From contig JAYKAV010002788.1 of NCBI GenBank assembly GCA_035582835.1, positions 3,651,049 through 3,715,048 on the forward strand: a DNA stretch of 64,000 bases, in the 5' to 3' direction. How positions within the stretch are numbered: the stretch's first letter is position 1; each line of letters opens with the position of its first letter. The translations under genes and the position numbers were made by a program. Source of the DNA: Phoebastria nigripes. Its lineage: Eukaryota; Chordata; Aves; Procellariiformes; Diomedeidae. Below, one piece after another: positions 1 to 13,220 of this stretch. Under the pieces are notes generated by a model. The model made no database searches. It was given only the letters and a program-made list of their open reading frames with translations, and was not told the DNA's origin.

Positions 1-1852
1 GATGTGTCAGCTCCAGGGGAAGATACCCCCCTCTTGTCACAGTTTCCTGACCTCGCTAGGGTCCAGCATGGTGCCTGGACCCCTTCTCTAATAAGTGTTT
101 TTAATTCTATATATNAGCACGTATATTTTAGTACATAACTATGTGGACTGCCAAGTCAGGTCAGAGCTTGATGTTTGACTATTTTGCCATAAAGCAAGAG
201 CTTTAAAAATTTCAGGCTTGGATAAATAATCGCTGCCCTTTTTTTAAGGAATTTATTTACAAGAGCATCAAAATGAAAGTGACAGCAGTGGCAGCAAGGA
301 AATTACCGCTGCCTAATTGGGCCCAAAGAGAGTTTGGGGCCTGAAACGTCCCTTCATGTAGATTGACAGAGAAAAGCAAAGCATACTAGACACATGCACA
401 TTGACTTTACCAGTCCTTAAATTTCTTATTTTTCTGCTAGTCCCTGAAGTGCAAAAAGTGCTATATTCTTCCCTGCTTCTGTTCCTGTGTTCAGAGGCTT
501 GTAGGATTTGCAGTTGGAGATGTTTATTCATCATTAGACTTGAAAACAAACTTGCCAGGCACTCTTTGTTGACCTTGTTCAGTTCCATGCAGGAACACAG
601 AGCCAGCCTAGTAATTCTGCTGCTGTGTGTCTCCTAGGCAATCCTGCTCAATGCTGACCAACTTCTTGTAAAAAGAGCTGCAAAAATGCCAAGTACTGGC
701 TGCTGCACTTACAAATACACCTTGTTCCTTCACAGAGGGCCCAGAATTTCACAGGGGAGCTTGCACATCTTTGCAGCACTGCCCTTCAAAAGTGTCCAGC
801 GCAGGCACAGCCCTTTGTTACCATGCCATTGGTTATAAAACAAAATCAAAAAGCCTTTAATTATTTCACTAGAAACAAAACTATCTTCAGCTGGGAGGTG
901 GGGAGGGGTTCACCAGAAAATTGTTTGATCTGGGCTACTAACCAAATAGAAATTTCCATGGCTTCAAGGTTGTAAGCCATAGCATTTTAGATCACTGGGA
1001 TTGAATAACTGCTTGAGATTAAACTTTCTTAAGTTAAAGGTTGATGGTTCTGCATGTCTTACAGGATTTGGTTCTAATTTCAGCTTTTTTTTTTTTTAAA
1101 TAAAAGAGATAAATGGAGATAATTCCCCAAATAACCTCCATGCTTGAAGGTCTGGAGCTGCCCCACAAGCACAGCATGGGCCTGGGAGCCAGCAGGGAGG
1201 AGCACCAGGCTGATTGCAATAGCTCGGCTAGATCAGCCCCAGGCAGGGGGGTCAGAGCCCTGTGGGTGGGGACCATCGGTCTGGCAGGGCTTAGCCTCAC
1301 TGGGCTGCCACATTGCACAAGAGCACTCATGTGAGTGTCCCCCACGCTCTTTATCCATTCTTACTTAAAGAAAGATGTCTAATTTTCACAACAAAAACTT
1401 CACAGTAAAAGGTGTGCATTAAAAATGTGGGGAAGGAAAAATATAACCCCAGCCTCTATATGAGATAAGAATATGAGTCCAAAGAGCATGAGGACATAGA
1501 GGCAGCACAATTTATCCTACAGAATTCGAAACAAAGAAAGCGCATGCCAGGCTCCAATGTTTAAAAAAGCCCTGTGACTGAATTACATGAAAAAGGTTCA
1601 ATCACAGCAGAAAATTGAGTTAGGTTAATGGAGAAGCTGTCACTTTTAAAGATGTAGAAAGTTGCAAGATCAGATTTGTCATCAGAAGTCAAATTGGTGA
1701 AATTTACCTTGCTTGTAATAAAAAAAGAATATTAAGCATCATTCCAAAAAGAAGCTTTAGAGAAATGCATAATCCTCTTTCTATGGAGTTTTATTTCAGA
1801 AAGGAGCAATTCTGCACATGATTTTTTTTTTCCTGTGAATAAATTTGTTAAG
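1..1852. other. non-coding stretch, no gene recognised
   Basis: Single-copy looking DNA with short, unconvincing open frames on both strands. It holds a 13-base T run at 1085-1097. I see no repeat family, RNA gene or coding exon that I can support. Confidence 0.6.
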
Positions 1853-1990
1853 CCTGAGAATATGGAGTCCATTATATGGTCCCATAGTCAGATAGCACGA
1901 TACGCAGCTGTGAGATGTGTTATTATGCAGCAGAGATATAGCACAATTGCAATGAGTCTTCTCAGAAGGGTTGCAAATCCAGTAAGAAGG
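1853..1990 (+). other. exon-like block, unidentified
   Basis: A 138-bp block open in one frame (46 codons, phase 0 at both ends) between an AG after a T-rich tract (about 1821-1832) and a near-perfect splice donor, AGG|GTAAGT, at 1991. The translation is basic and hydrophobic, with a middle part reading SQIARYAAVRCVIMQQRYST and an end reading RRVANPVRR. I do not recognise the family. The acceptor is weak because about 20 bases of mixed sequence separate the T tract from the AG. No partner exon was found nearby, so this may be chance. Confidence 0.18.
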
Positions 1991-4900
1991 GTAAGTTTTA
2001 ATCTTTTGTTAACTTAGCTTTGGTTATTGATTTCTCTGGCATTTTAAAATGAAAGGAAGAGAAGAACCAGAAGCAATGTGTGACAGAAAGCTCATTAATT
2101 CAAAGCTGAATTCAACCCCAAAATCCTATTGATGCTGGTGAGTTTGGAGTACACCTCAAATGTGGGAAATTTCCTGAACCCACAAAATCAGGCTTTGGGG
2201 TAAACAGACTGTAGAGCTGGCAGAGAAGCAAGATAATACATGTACTTACTCACTGGAACCTATGAGCTGGAAAAACAGGTATGATATTTTGGTTGTTATT
2301 CACCCCCACTTTTGCAGGGTACAGGGGCTCCTGCGTCTGTTTAAACAGAAATCCGTGACCTGTACCTGACCTACCCCCACATTACCCCCAGCCTGCACAG
2401 AGAGTGAGTGACCTTCTCTGCTGCTGCACTGCAAATTCTTAAAGATTATTGTTTTCTCTCGGGAAGGTCTCCAGGCATGCTTTGCTGTTCCCACTGAAAT
2501 ACACTGTGGCTTTACCATTGATCACCAGAGGGCAAAAAGGAGAATTTCATCCCTCTGGAAAGAAATGTTCTCCAGCAATTTTCTTTTTTTGTTATATGTG
2601 TATGTCCTTTCATCTAATTTACTGAAATAATTCCGTTTTTCTCTGCAAAATGCTTTTATTCAATAAAAGTTTGCCCTCTTTCAGCCCCCTTTCTGTTTGC
2701 AGGCCTTGATTTTACTGCTCCGCTGGCTGGCAACGCGGTCTGAACTCCCTGTGCAGTCCCTCCCTCTGCAGTGAAACACTCAAACATACACTTTACTTCC
2801 AGGTATTAAGGCGTAACACTGCCCAAGCTTGACAAGGACACCCTGTGCCAAGCTGGAGGGCTGGATCAGGTCTCTGTTGGATTTAGCAAGGTTACTTCAC
2901 CAAAAGCATTACAGGCAAAGGAGGTATCTCCTAGCTGAAGTAAGTGTAGAGAGTAAAGGGTGCTCTGCAGATTATGAAAATGGTTTGACATACCAGCTTG
3001 CGCCCTGCAGGGCAAAGAAGCCCTGGGCCAGGCCAGGGGCACAGCCAGCCCCATGTCCTGGCCGTGACCTGGCCGGGCGCAGGCACCTCGGGAAGACGTG
3101 GAGGATGCAAGCAGTCTGTGCGGGTGATGTCTCCAGGCTACAGCCAGAGTGACCGCAGGACTTACTGAGCTGGTGGTTGCATCCAGGTCAATATGTTTAA
3201 TAAGCACAGTCCGATATTAATCATGTTGCCCTGTTTCAGTCAGTCAGGGTGCTGCACGTGGCCCTCGCGTAGTTAATCCCCTGGTGCTGCTATAGGAAAG
3301 GGAACACGTGCTTGACACCAACGGTGCAACCCTCGGGTACAATTAAACATCAGGAACTACTCAAACATTTGTAAGGTTTCCTTTTTATGCACATCTGTTT
3401 GTTGACCTTTGAGAGAGAGAGACTCTTTCGTGGCCAGTTTTCGGTGATAAGAAGCTGCTGTCACAAAAAGCCGCTGTCACAGCTGGCGCGATACCAAAGA
3501 CGGAGCTGGGAGACTGAATTGTTGCTGGAAGGGCCTCGCCTTAGTCCGCATGGGGCAATGCGGGGAAGTTTGCTCTGCTGTCACCCTTGTTTTATCTGTT
3601 CAGTGGGTAAATAAAGGACTTCAATCTTCGCAGCTGCAAGCTCAGCAGCTTTCTCCACCACATCATTCACTTGAAGATAAAAACGATTGTGGAGAGTCCC
3701 AGATCTCTGGTGCAAGCTGTTATTTGATTTATTTATTGGCACAGGGTTCTAAAACATGGTAGGTGCTTTTTTGCAGATAGGAGGAGACACAATTCCCTGG
3801 CTTTGAAGGCTGACAGCAAAGATGTAGCATACATAAAGAACACTAATACAGAAACAGAGAGACAGAAAGAAAGCTTGCAACATTAGATTAAGTGGTTGCT
3901 TATGGTTGTTATACAAGTCTTGGTTGTTTGAACACAGAGATGCCTATGTACACATATGTACTCCTTATGCATGCACCTCTGTACTAAAGATGTCATATGT
4001 ACAAACAGCAAAATGGAGGCTTGAAGATTTATACAATGGGAATTAAGAAAAATCCAGCATTTCCTGGCTAAGGTACCAGATCTAACCATGGCTCTAAATT
4101 ATTACAGTGCTCAAAATAGTACAAAGGGCTGCAGTATAATCACTGCAGAAAGCAATCAGGGTGCAAGGGACAGAACAGGCACCGCTCTAAAGATCAAAAA
4201 TGTCTTCCATTGCCCCATGAATAGTGTCTCTATGTGAAAGAGCAGATCCCTGCCCAGTGAGCAGACTAGCGTGCTGTGGAAGGCATGCAGAGTACCAGCC
4301 GACTGCAGGCACCAATTAATGAGTTACCTCTGATGAAGCTCCCACTCTGCAGACAGTCCCTTTTTGCAAGGGTGAGTTTACCGTGACTGGCTCACCTGCA
4401 TGATCTCAACCAGCTCCTCTACTAAGCCTGTTTATAACTCAGTGCATTGAGTGCCTTCTTTTTAACCCCTGTTACAGCCCCTTGAGAGTGAAGGGTGCTC
4501 TCGTGCCTCTTGCGCTTGAAGGGGTTGCTGTGGTGGATGTGAACTCTTCCTAATACCAGAGCATCTCGGCAAGGGTTTCTTCCAGCCTTTACTTTGTGTT
4601 GTTACCTTTTTAAGAAACCAGCTCAGACTTGCGTGTGCTCTTTGATTTAAAAAATGCAAGAAATAATATTATATATAGAGATGTAAAAATTAAATGGGTG
4701 CCCTGTTTCTCACCTAAGTGGACTGGTGGTGTATAAGAAGTGTTTGAGGATATTTCTAGAGGGCCGTGACACTAGCTGCAATCACTGAGAAGGCCGTCTG
4801 AGTTACGGGCTATTATTTAAGACTTTGGACCATGTAATCGTTTCCTTTCTTCCTGAGATTAAAGATAGAAAAAGCAATACTGTCTCTTTAGACAGGAGTA

Positions 4901-5149
4901 ATGGACATTCAAAGCCTTTTCTGCCACTTGGGCAGAAAAGCCAGATGTTTAGTGACTAGATCCTGTAAGTGGATGAGAAGAGATGCTGTGCTGCCCCTTC
5001 AAAATGCCACAGTCATGGCACAGCCACATCCTCTGCCTGCCCTGTGGCGGGCAGCAGGCGGGACACTGCTGGCCATTTGAGGCAGGTGGACTAAGTGGCT
5101 GCTCCTGAGTTAATGATGGCAAATCCTAAGGTAAAATTGCAGCCATACA
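1991..5149. other. non-coding stretch, no gene recognised
   Basis: No supported gene. Both strands carry only short open frames with no recognisable domain. Composition shifts from AT-rich (1.9-2.7 kb) to mixed. The part nearest 5.1 kb may still belong to the retroelement leader that follows, since its left edge is not sharp. Confidence 0.5.
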
Positions 5150-5630
5150 AATTTGTCTGTCCCTTTTTTGTGGTTTTCTCAAGTGAAAGCCTTAGAGGGG
5201 TTGATGTACCTGCTCTGGCATGGGCTTATCCACGGCCACAGATGCTTCAGGGTGTCCTGCTCCCGCGTGGACTCATCCACAGGTCACAGTCCCTTCGACT
5301 CAAGTTCACACTGGAGTTCCATCCTGTCCAGTACAGCAGCACAGAAACAGCAGTGATGCCCTGGCCATCTGCCAGCCCAGGCGCATGGCCATTGCTGTTA
5401 TCAAAATGTTCCCAGGCACAGCAGAGTCAGATGATCAGCAGTACAGCAGTACAGCAAGCAGCAAAAGCAAAAAGCAGACACTGACGAGCACTAGACTTTA
5501 ATATACAGTAAGGCAAGCAAGCCCCATGGCAAGCACAGGAGCCTGCCCATTAATAGCTAAACAGCAATAACAGCTATAAATTTGATCTAGCACATTCCAA
5601 TCAAATCTGTCATTATCTCAAACCCTTCAA

Positions 5631-5648
5631 GCCCCACGTTGGGCACCA
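5631..5648 (-). other. primer binding site, tRNA-Lys type
   Basis: On the minus strand these 18 bases read TGGTGCCCAACGTGGGGC. This differs at one base from the site complementary to tRNA-Lys1,2 that many class II retroviruses use. It directly adjoins the LTR, as expected, and fixes the orientation of the element. Confidence 0.75.
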
Positions 5649-6250
5649 AAAGGACGGTCGTTGTTTAATCCCAGCTGGCAACTAAGCACCACACAGCCGC
5701 TCGCTCACTCCCCTCACAGTGGGATGGGGGACAGAATCAGAAGGGTACAAGTGAGAAAACTCATGGGTTGAGATAAAGACAGTTTAATAGGGAAAGCAAA
5801 AGCCACGTGTGCAAGCAAAGCAAAACAAGGAATTCATTCACTCCTTCCCATGGGCAGGCAGGTGTTCAGCCATCTCCAGGAAAGCAGGGCTCCATCACGC
5901 CTAACAGTTACTTGGGAAGACAAACACCATCACTCCGAACGTCCCCCCCTTCCTCCTTCTTCCCCAGCTTTATATGCTGAGCATGATGTCCTATGGTATG
6001 GAATACCCCTTTGGTCAGTTGGGGTCAGCTGTCCCGGCTGTGTCCCCTCCCAGCTTCTTGTGCACCCCCAGCCTGCTCGCTGGTGGGGTGGTGTGAGGAG
6101 CAGAAGAGGCCTTGACTCTGTGAAAGCCCTGCTCAGCAGTAACAAAAACATCCCTNTGTTATCAACACTGTTTCCAGCACAAATCCAAAACACAGCCCCA
6201 TACTAGCTACTATGAAGAAAATTAACTCTACCCCAGCCAAAACCAGCACA
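5649..6250 (-). repeat. LTR of the retroelement fragment
   Basis: About 600 bp on the minus strand. The 5' end is a canonical TG. A TATA-like box (minus strand CATATAAAG, positions 5967-5975) lies mid-element. An ATTAAA polyadenylation hexamer on the minus strand (5783-5788) follows about 180 bases later, giving the expected U3-R-U5 order. The 3' edge is set by the primer site; a clean terminal CA is not visible just before it. One n base occurs inside (about 6156). Confidence 0.8.
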
Positions 6251-9200
6251 AGGGGGCTCTGGGGTTTGTGGCTTTTGCCTAAGAGCAAATGCACGTTCGT
6301 CGCTCTGACTTAATATTCAAGTCGCGTTTGCTTGTGCTCCCCCACTGCCCCCCTCCTTCCCCGTAGGCTGAAGTCATGCATCAAGCAGTGACTCCCAGTG
6401 CCTGACACCAGCGAGCACCTTGCACTGACTCAGCTCCAACTCGAACTCCGGGGCGGGAGGGGGTAGCGGCAGGGAGGGCGAGAGGCACTCCTCCAGCACC
6501 ACCCAGCACTTCTGTCGTTCTTCAGCCAAGCACTCCGCTTCCTCCTCTTTTGAAGTAAGCCCCTGGCTGCCAGTGAAGTCAGAAGGAGCTGTGCCTTTGG
6601 CCTTAGCCGGGGAACAGGAGTTGGCCCAGGGCCTGCCTGGACCCTCTGCTTTCTGTTTGCACTCCTGGAGCCGCAAAGCTGCCACCCTGAATTTTAGCCA
6701 AAGGTAGATTTACTTGGCCCTCCAATAGCTTAGTTTCGCACTGACATCTGACATCTCCTTGCTGATACTGGCTGACACCCAGCCTGGCCACCACTGGACC
6801 CCTGAACCTCCTCCTCACCAGCTCCCCTCTCCGTCCTTCCACATCCCTCCCACAAGCAGCAGAGCCCGTGCTGCCCAGGGCCAGTTGGGGCTCAGCCCTC
6901 GTGCTAGCACACACGCCTGTTTTCCAGACTGTTTTAAGGATCTAACCTTTCCTCTCTGCTCTCATTCCAAGATTTTCCTCCAGTCCTTTGTCACCTGGAG
7001 TCTGGATTACCACTGCACCCCTGGCCCCTTGCCTTCTGCAAGTTTCCATGGAAAAGTCCTTGTCCTGGCTTGCCAGTGGGGTTGCCTCAGCCCCCTTTGG
7101 AGTTCACACCACCATACGCCAAAGGCTGGTAATGACTTGGCTGTGTGTTGGTGCTCTGGTAATGCTGACCTCCATCTTTGTTGTGCCAAAGGGCCAAGTT
7201 TTCCTGCCAGCTAAGTAGCTTCCCTCATGTTCACCATTTTATTTCCTCTCTTGCATCTCTTTCAGGGAAGGAGAAATGAAGGTGGAGAAGGAGTGCCCAT
7301 GACAAGGTGGCCTTGCCCTGCCGCAGAGCTCCCTGCACTGGAGGTCCTCCCTGCTGAATATGGGAAGGCACAAGGCAAGCTGCATTTCACTGCTCACGGT
7401 GCAAAGCTCAACAGTGCCCCACTCCTTCATCTTAACATATATGAGGTCTGTATGGAGCTGTATGATCCTCTCTTTACAGCATGTCCCAGTGTGGTTTTGT
7501 AGGGACTGCATTTTCTCCCTTGCCCCACATTCATCCTACCCTGCATACAACGCATGCTCTGGACCTCTTGTTACAGGGGCAGCCCTACACAGCACAGCCC
7601 CCTTTCCCTAACTACACTGTGGCTGCTGCACCCACCCCTGGTCCTAGCACAGCATTCACAGAGACTATCAATCACTCCTGCCTCATCTCGGCACCATTTC
7701 TAGCGTGACAGAGTCACTAGCTCTGCAAGCAAATCGCTGCAATACATGACCAGCATGGAGTTGGTTTCCCTCTGCAGGCAAATGCAGACTCAGGTGCCCA
7801 AGGCAGCACTGTTCTTCTGGACTCCCTGTTTCCCTCTTGCATTTTACCTTGCTGCCTCACGTTCTCCTTATCCATCATCCATTTCTGCAGTTTGTCCTTA
7901 CCTCAGCTCCTCCAGCCATCTCCATCTATCCTGCTCATGTAATGGCTGTATAATAACATTACTGAAGGATTTGTTTTCATTTGCAGATACCTGTCCATAA
8001 TCCAGCTGAGTCGAATTTAAGCCTGACAATGAGGACTTGGTGAAAACCTAGAGAAAAAGACCTAGAGGAAGAACAGGTCTCCTGAGTCATGATTAGCAGT
8101 CTACCATCAGTCCTCAGACATTTCTGTGAGCTTCAGTGAAGGTTAAATGCTCGTTGCAGATGTACCTTTCTGTAACAGAGTAGAAGATAGCACAGTTTAC
8201 AAGATATTAAATGCATCTCACTCCATATTACCTATTAACATTAGAGTCACTTCTAATGGTCCCTACAGATTTTTTAACAGTTGTGTAGGACTTTTCCATA
8301 AGGACTCAAGTAGTAGTTTAAGGACAGGGAAAAGTAAAAGAAGTTAATGAAGTAAATATAGACTGTAATTTTTTTACAGTTTCTTACAGTACAGTATTTT
8401 TAATAAAAAAAAATATTGCCCTGGAGAAAATAACCTTCCATTTGGCACAAAATACAATTCTGGATAACAACCAGATCTGCATACATTTGCTTTCTCTTGC
8501 ACAATGTCTTACGCTACCTTCCTCCCTTCTCTAGAAAATGCACAGTGAAATACAAGCGAATATATGTATTTTATTTTTGTTGTGAAACACTTCTTCTCAT
8601 GAAAGAAAGGAAGCCTTGAGTGTATTTCAGACTGCCTTTTACAGTTCCTGTAGCTGTAACTAAAACATGTGTTTTCAACATAAATCACAGTGATATAACT
8701 ATTTACACATTTTGTACAGTGCCTTATTGTTCCTCCTACAGAAAAGTNCTATAGGATCCAATAGAAAATAACTCTTTTACATCCAGCTTCAAAGGCTACA
8801 TTCTCATTTATAGCGAGAAAAGAAAAACATGAAAGCAGATGATGGCGAAGGAAGCTGGGGGCTGCAGACCTATGGCATTTGGGAGTTCTCCCTCTGCGCA
8901 ACACGCACATTTTGGTGAGGCTATGAAACCATTTCATCATGGGCTGCCAACAGAAGTGCATCTTCCTGTCAGACCAGATTTACCCAGCTGGGTCACTGGA
9001 AGCCAGGGTGCAAATACCCAGGTTGTGCTGCATAGACTTTGACATGCATCTGGTGGAGCCTGGCTGGTTTTCCACCCCTGTGATGGGAGAAAGGGCTGGC
9101 ATCTCAGATGTTGCAGAGAAGGAGAAGCAGACGTCATTAGATGGTGTCTCAGGTCAGCTTTGCTGTACTATCCCACCTAGGGACCCTGTGCCCTCCAGCT

Positions 9201-10420
9201 AAGTGATAAGGGAGGGATGTTTTGAGAAGGCTGGCTGTGATGGTGCAAACATCCTCTGACTGCTCCTCCCGCTGCAGGGGTAAAGTCTAACTGCAGCCGG
9301 ACGCAGTCGTAATGAGAAAGAGGAGCACTGAGGCAGAACAGCCTGGGCTTGGGATGGAGGAGCTGCCTGGCTGACTCCTCTAACAGGGACTTACGGCATG
9401 ACTGTCCCACGAAACTAAAGCACAGCACTGCCTGGAAATGTATGACCACAAGGTGAACCGGGGAGAGCTGTCAGCAGCAAGAATGGCAAGAGGAGGTGGG
9501 GCTGTTTGACTTGGCTCTGGGATACTGGTAAACCGAAGGAAATGTCAGTAAATGTAAAAATGTCACTCTAATAATAGTAACTGACATTGCTGCTCCCTCT
9601 TTCATCAGAAATCCCAAACACTTGGTGGGGTGATAGGAAGAAGACTGTTTAACCCACCAGGGGCAGGTGGACACCTCTGAAACAACAGCATGGGAAGTCT
9701 GGACACAGGAACACCTAGGACATGAGTGCAGAGTCCACAAGAAAACCCCAGAAACATCAGGCTCACCTTCATTTTCAACAACCAGCAGCAGGAGAGTTTG
9801 AGCCATGCAAAAAGGCAGAATGCAGTTTTAGGTCTAGCCCAAAAGGCAGCTGTTCCCGGTGCATCAGGTTTTAGATCAGATTCACACGGTCTGTTTGGGG
9901 GAAAAGGATCAGGAATATTATTATTGCTTTCTGTGGGGCAATAAGGACATAACCTTCTCCAAGCCTGCCATGACATGGAGCAGTATTTTGCTGTCGCTGG
10001 TTGATGAAATTGCACATCAGCAGAACGATGATCAGCTGTCCTAAGGGGTTTGTTTTCTTGCCTTTTAGACCTTATTGATCCTCTTTCCAAAATCACTCTC
10101 AGGCTTGAATGCTGCACATGGTGAAAGCTACACTGTGGAAATGCCAAAAGTGGCTCTGTGAAAGCCCTGTTCTGAAATGATGCCTGTGCACCACTTTACC
10201 AGGGAGCGCCACCCACGCCCACCGAGCAGCCAGGACGCCTAGGGGTGCTAAGAACCTGCTGCTCCTGCTGGAGCTCACTCACAGGAGCTCTGGGACGGTG
10301 ACACTGACATTGACAGGGCAGCGTGCCGTGGCACAGCTGCTCCCTGTCTCCTGGACTGCAGCACATGCTGCAGTCGGCTGGCGCTCATGTGGAGGCAAAA
10401 GCCTTCTGAGCAACTTCTTA
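6251..10420. other. non-coding stretch, no gene recognised
   Basis: GC-moderate sequence up to about 7.9 kb, with many overlapping open frames on both strands but no recognisable domain, followed by more AT-rich DNA (8.1-8.8 kb). A minus-strand open frame of about 180 codons (9605-10147) has no motif I can name and looks like chance. No splice-site pair with a convincing coding frame was found. Confidence 0.5.
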
Positions 10421-10524
10421 GAGACATGGTTTAGTGGGCATGGTGGNNTTGGGTTGACAGTTGGACTCGATGATCTTAGAGGTCTTTTCCAACCTTAATG
10501 ATTCTATAATTCTATGATTCTATG
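10421..10524 (+). mobile_element. CR1 LINE, 3' end only
   Basis: About 100 bp of CR1 3' end in plus orientation. It runs from the 'gacatggtttagtgggcatggt' segment through 'ggactcgatgatcttagagg' to a tail of slightly diverged ATTCTATG-type 8-bp units at 10498-10524. It matches the tail part of the larger CR1 at 13.2 kb in opposite orientation. It is strongly 5'-truncated, which is usual for CR1, and contains two n bases. Confidence 0.93.
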
Positions 10525-13220
10525 AACCCCCTTTTGCTATACCCTGGAGGGAAGCCTCCCTGCACTACGGATGCTCAGCACTTCTGAAAAACAANTGCAC
10601 AGCTGGGAAAGTACATACACAGACATGCACTTTTTTCCTTAGTCAGGGCCTATGGATGTATCAGGTCCAATAGATGTGACACTTTGTTTGGTTTTGTTTG
10701 AAAAGAGCTTGGAGACCAACTAGCATGCACTTATTAGAGACGTCCATAATTCTGGCTATGTGTCAGTGCCAAGATTCAGAGCTAATATCCTGGCAGTAAG
10801 CATAGAGACAGCTTACACCTCTGAGAGATATTCTTAGGCAGCGAGGAGTTTATGTGCTGTTTGCACTTAAAAGGATTTTCTTTGCAACCACAAATACAAG
10901 CCTGCATGTGTGTAAAGGGTTGAGAAGTTGCTGTATGATTCTGCAACAATGAAAGACACTAGGGCAACGTGCTCTGAAGTTTGCCAGCCAAATGCAGACA
11001 GGACTTTTTCTGCCTTTGTTCCTGCTCCCCACATATCTTGCACCGAGTGATTTATTTATTAAGAATATTACATTTCGTTCAGCTTAGTGTAAACCCAGAG
11101 AGTGCTGAAAAAGGGGAAGGCAACAGATGAGTAACTTCTGGCTGCTGCCCTCTGTTGCGTCTGCAGCTTGCTGTTAGGACAAATGTGTATAAGCAGAAAA
11201 GCTGTGTGAGCAAAGAGGCAAACAATAAGTTCTCTTAGAGAAAAAGCATCACCACTGTGTACTGGAACGTACATTGAAATCAGTGCTAATAGCTTCTTTG
11301 GAAAGAGTTTACAAGGTAAATGTTCCTGAGGAGTGCCTAGCAGATAGGTGCTCTGACTCACAGGAGGAGGCTGTAGCGTTCATGACTCCCAGCTACTTAC
11401 TGATACCACTTGGATGAGACAAGCAGAGGTTTCTTATTTACTGAGCTGGAGAAAGATGTCAGTTCCAATGCTTTCAGTGCTCGTAATTTAATTCTGAATC
11501 TTATAATATTCTTTTTTCCCCTTAAAGCCCTTTCACTTGGAGTTCTGTGAGTGTATCAGAATCAGGGCTTTCATTTCTTGCAAGCAGGAAGTTTGCAGTT
11601 CTCATGTTTTATGGGGGAAATCTTTAAAATATGGCCCAAAAGCTAAAAAAAACACCCCCAAAACCAAACAAACACACACAACAAATCAAGTAAAACCCAA
11701 CAAATACCTTCATCTGGCAAGGCTGAAGCTATGTACACACACCTTTTTGTTTGCATGAAGCAACTGACGGAGCTCTAATCTGTACATCACAGTCACTCTG
11801 GTTCAGAATAGCAAAACTATTTGAATTTGTTGAAAAGAAACCTTTGCTTCAGCCCATCGTCCCATCGAACATCTAGGCACAATTTGAGGTTTTGTCTCCT
11901 GCGCTTCCCCTCCAACCTGCTGAGGTTTCCCTGGTGCCGGCCTGTGACAGCCTGGTTCTCCCCCTTGCTGCTCTGGTATTGCTCCCGCTGCTGCCTCCCA
12001 GCCAGCCGTGCTGGCAGCCGTGTCCAGGGATGGTCCTCCCCAAGAGAGGGAAGGCTGAAAGAGGAGTGCCAAGCCTGGCAGAGCAACAGGCAAGGACAAA
12101 ATGCCAAGGGGACCAAACTCCTCCCAGGCGTCCAACACTNGCACTCTGATTGCCATCTTTTTAAAAATCCTGCACTATTGAACTCTTAGTAACCAAGGCA
12201 TCTGATGGAGGGGAATGAAAGATGTCACCACTGTGTGCCTTTTAACTCCTTAAAGTTCCCTAAAACATGACATAAACATCCCTCTAAGTGCAGCAGCAAA
12301 GTTTTCTTTGGTCATACTGTAGGACCAGAGGGATTCCAGACTTCACATTTTTATTATCTTACTTTCATGCAGCATTAATTCGTGTAGAAGAGAAGTGCTG
12401 GAAAGAAGCACAACAGTGCTGCTACATAAAATGAAAAGATGTTTTTGTATGCTGGGAGCAGGCTTAGTACAACAAAACCGGCTCTGGTGTACAGCAGCCA
12501 TGGCTCCTGGTGCACTGAAAGTTTCGGTATGCTAAAAAATGGGGATGCTGACATACTGGTCTTCACCATTCCAGCACAAAACTTGCCCTCCACTTAGGTC
12601 TTTCATGTCAAGGGGATTATGTTATCCTCAGGGACAATGAGAATGGGCCCAGCCCTGTCTCCCGGTGCTCTGGGCAGGGCTCAGGGACAGCTTCCCTGGC
12701 TAATCATCAAGAACCTTTAATTTTCTTCCCTCAGTGGCACAATGCATCATACCCCACTGCTCGGAAGAAGATTGTTTCCAATGGATTAAGGCAGTTAGAC
12801 ATCGTACCTAATGGCAGAGAACTGTGCTCTCTCCCTGCCCAGCACTGGCAGAACTTTGCCTTGTGAGCTAGAAATATGTCCTCTATCAAGGACTAAGGAA
12901 GCAATCAGGAATACCTGTAAAATTCAGGAGCCTGCACATAATGCAGCCACAGAGGGCTTAGCCCCCTCCCCAGAGTGAGGTATGCCAAGACACATCACCT
13001 GCTGCTGGTGAATGGACAGCAATGGCAAAAGGCAGTGGAGTCCAACTCCAGCCAATGGACTCTACAGTTTGGGAGCAGGAGTTGTACTAATACCATTTAC
13101 CCTTTAGCCACCACCTGTTGAACTGCTGGCCGATGCCAATGACTGTCATCCAGAAAAAAATGATACCAGTGAATTGCTCAGTTAGTGTTAACGAGCCTTG
13201 AGTAATCTAAATTTTCAGGA
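10525..13220. other. non-coding stretch, no gene recognised
   Basis: Mixed single-copy DNA between two CR1 copies. A purine-rich A/C run (about 11640-11700) stands out. Open frames on both strands at 11.8-12.2 kb overlap one another and show no known domain. I see nothing further to annotate. Confidence 0.5.

Larger units (their letters stand above)
5150..6250 (-). mobile_element. endogenous retroelement fragment: LTR plus start of internal region
   Basis: Read on the minus strand, an LTR starts at 6250 with TGTGCTGGTT and runs to about 5649. It is followed at once by a primer binding site and then by leader sequence running left. The leader has degenerate repeats built around a 'gagtccac(g)...gagcagg' type unit (about 5205-5285), and I recall such leaders from avian retroelements. 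No gag, pol or env frame survives in the window and no second LTR is seen, so this is a truncated copy and not a full provirus. The left edge is uncertain by a few hundred bases. The family name is left open; a Lys-type primer site suggests an ERVK-like (class II) element. Confidence 0.75.

Noticed and set aside
9605..10147. 180-codon minus-strand open frame
   Set aside because: No domain, poor protein-like texture, no promoter or splice signals, and opposing open frames in the same place.
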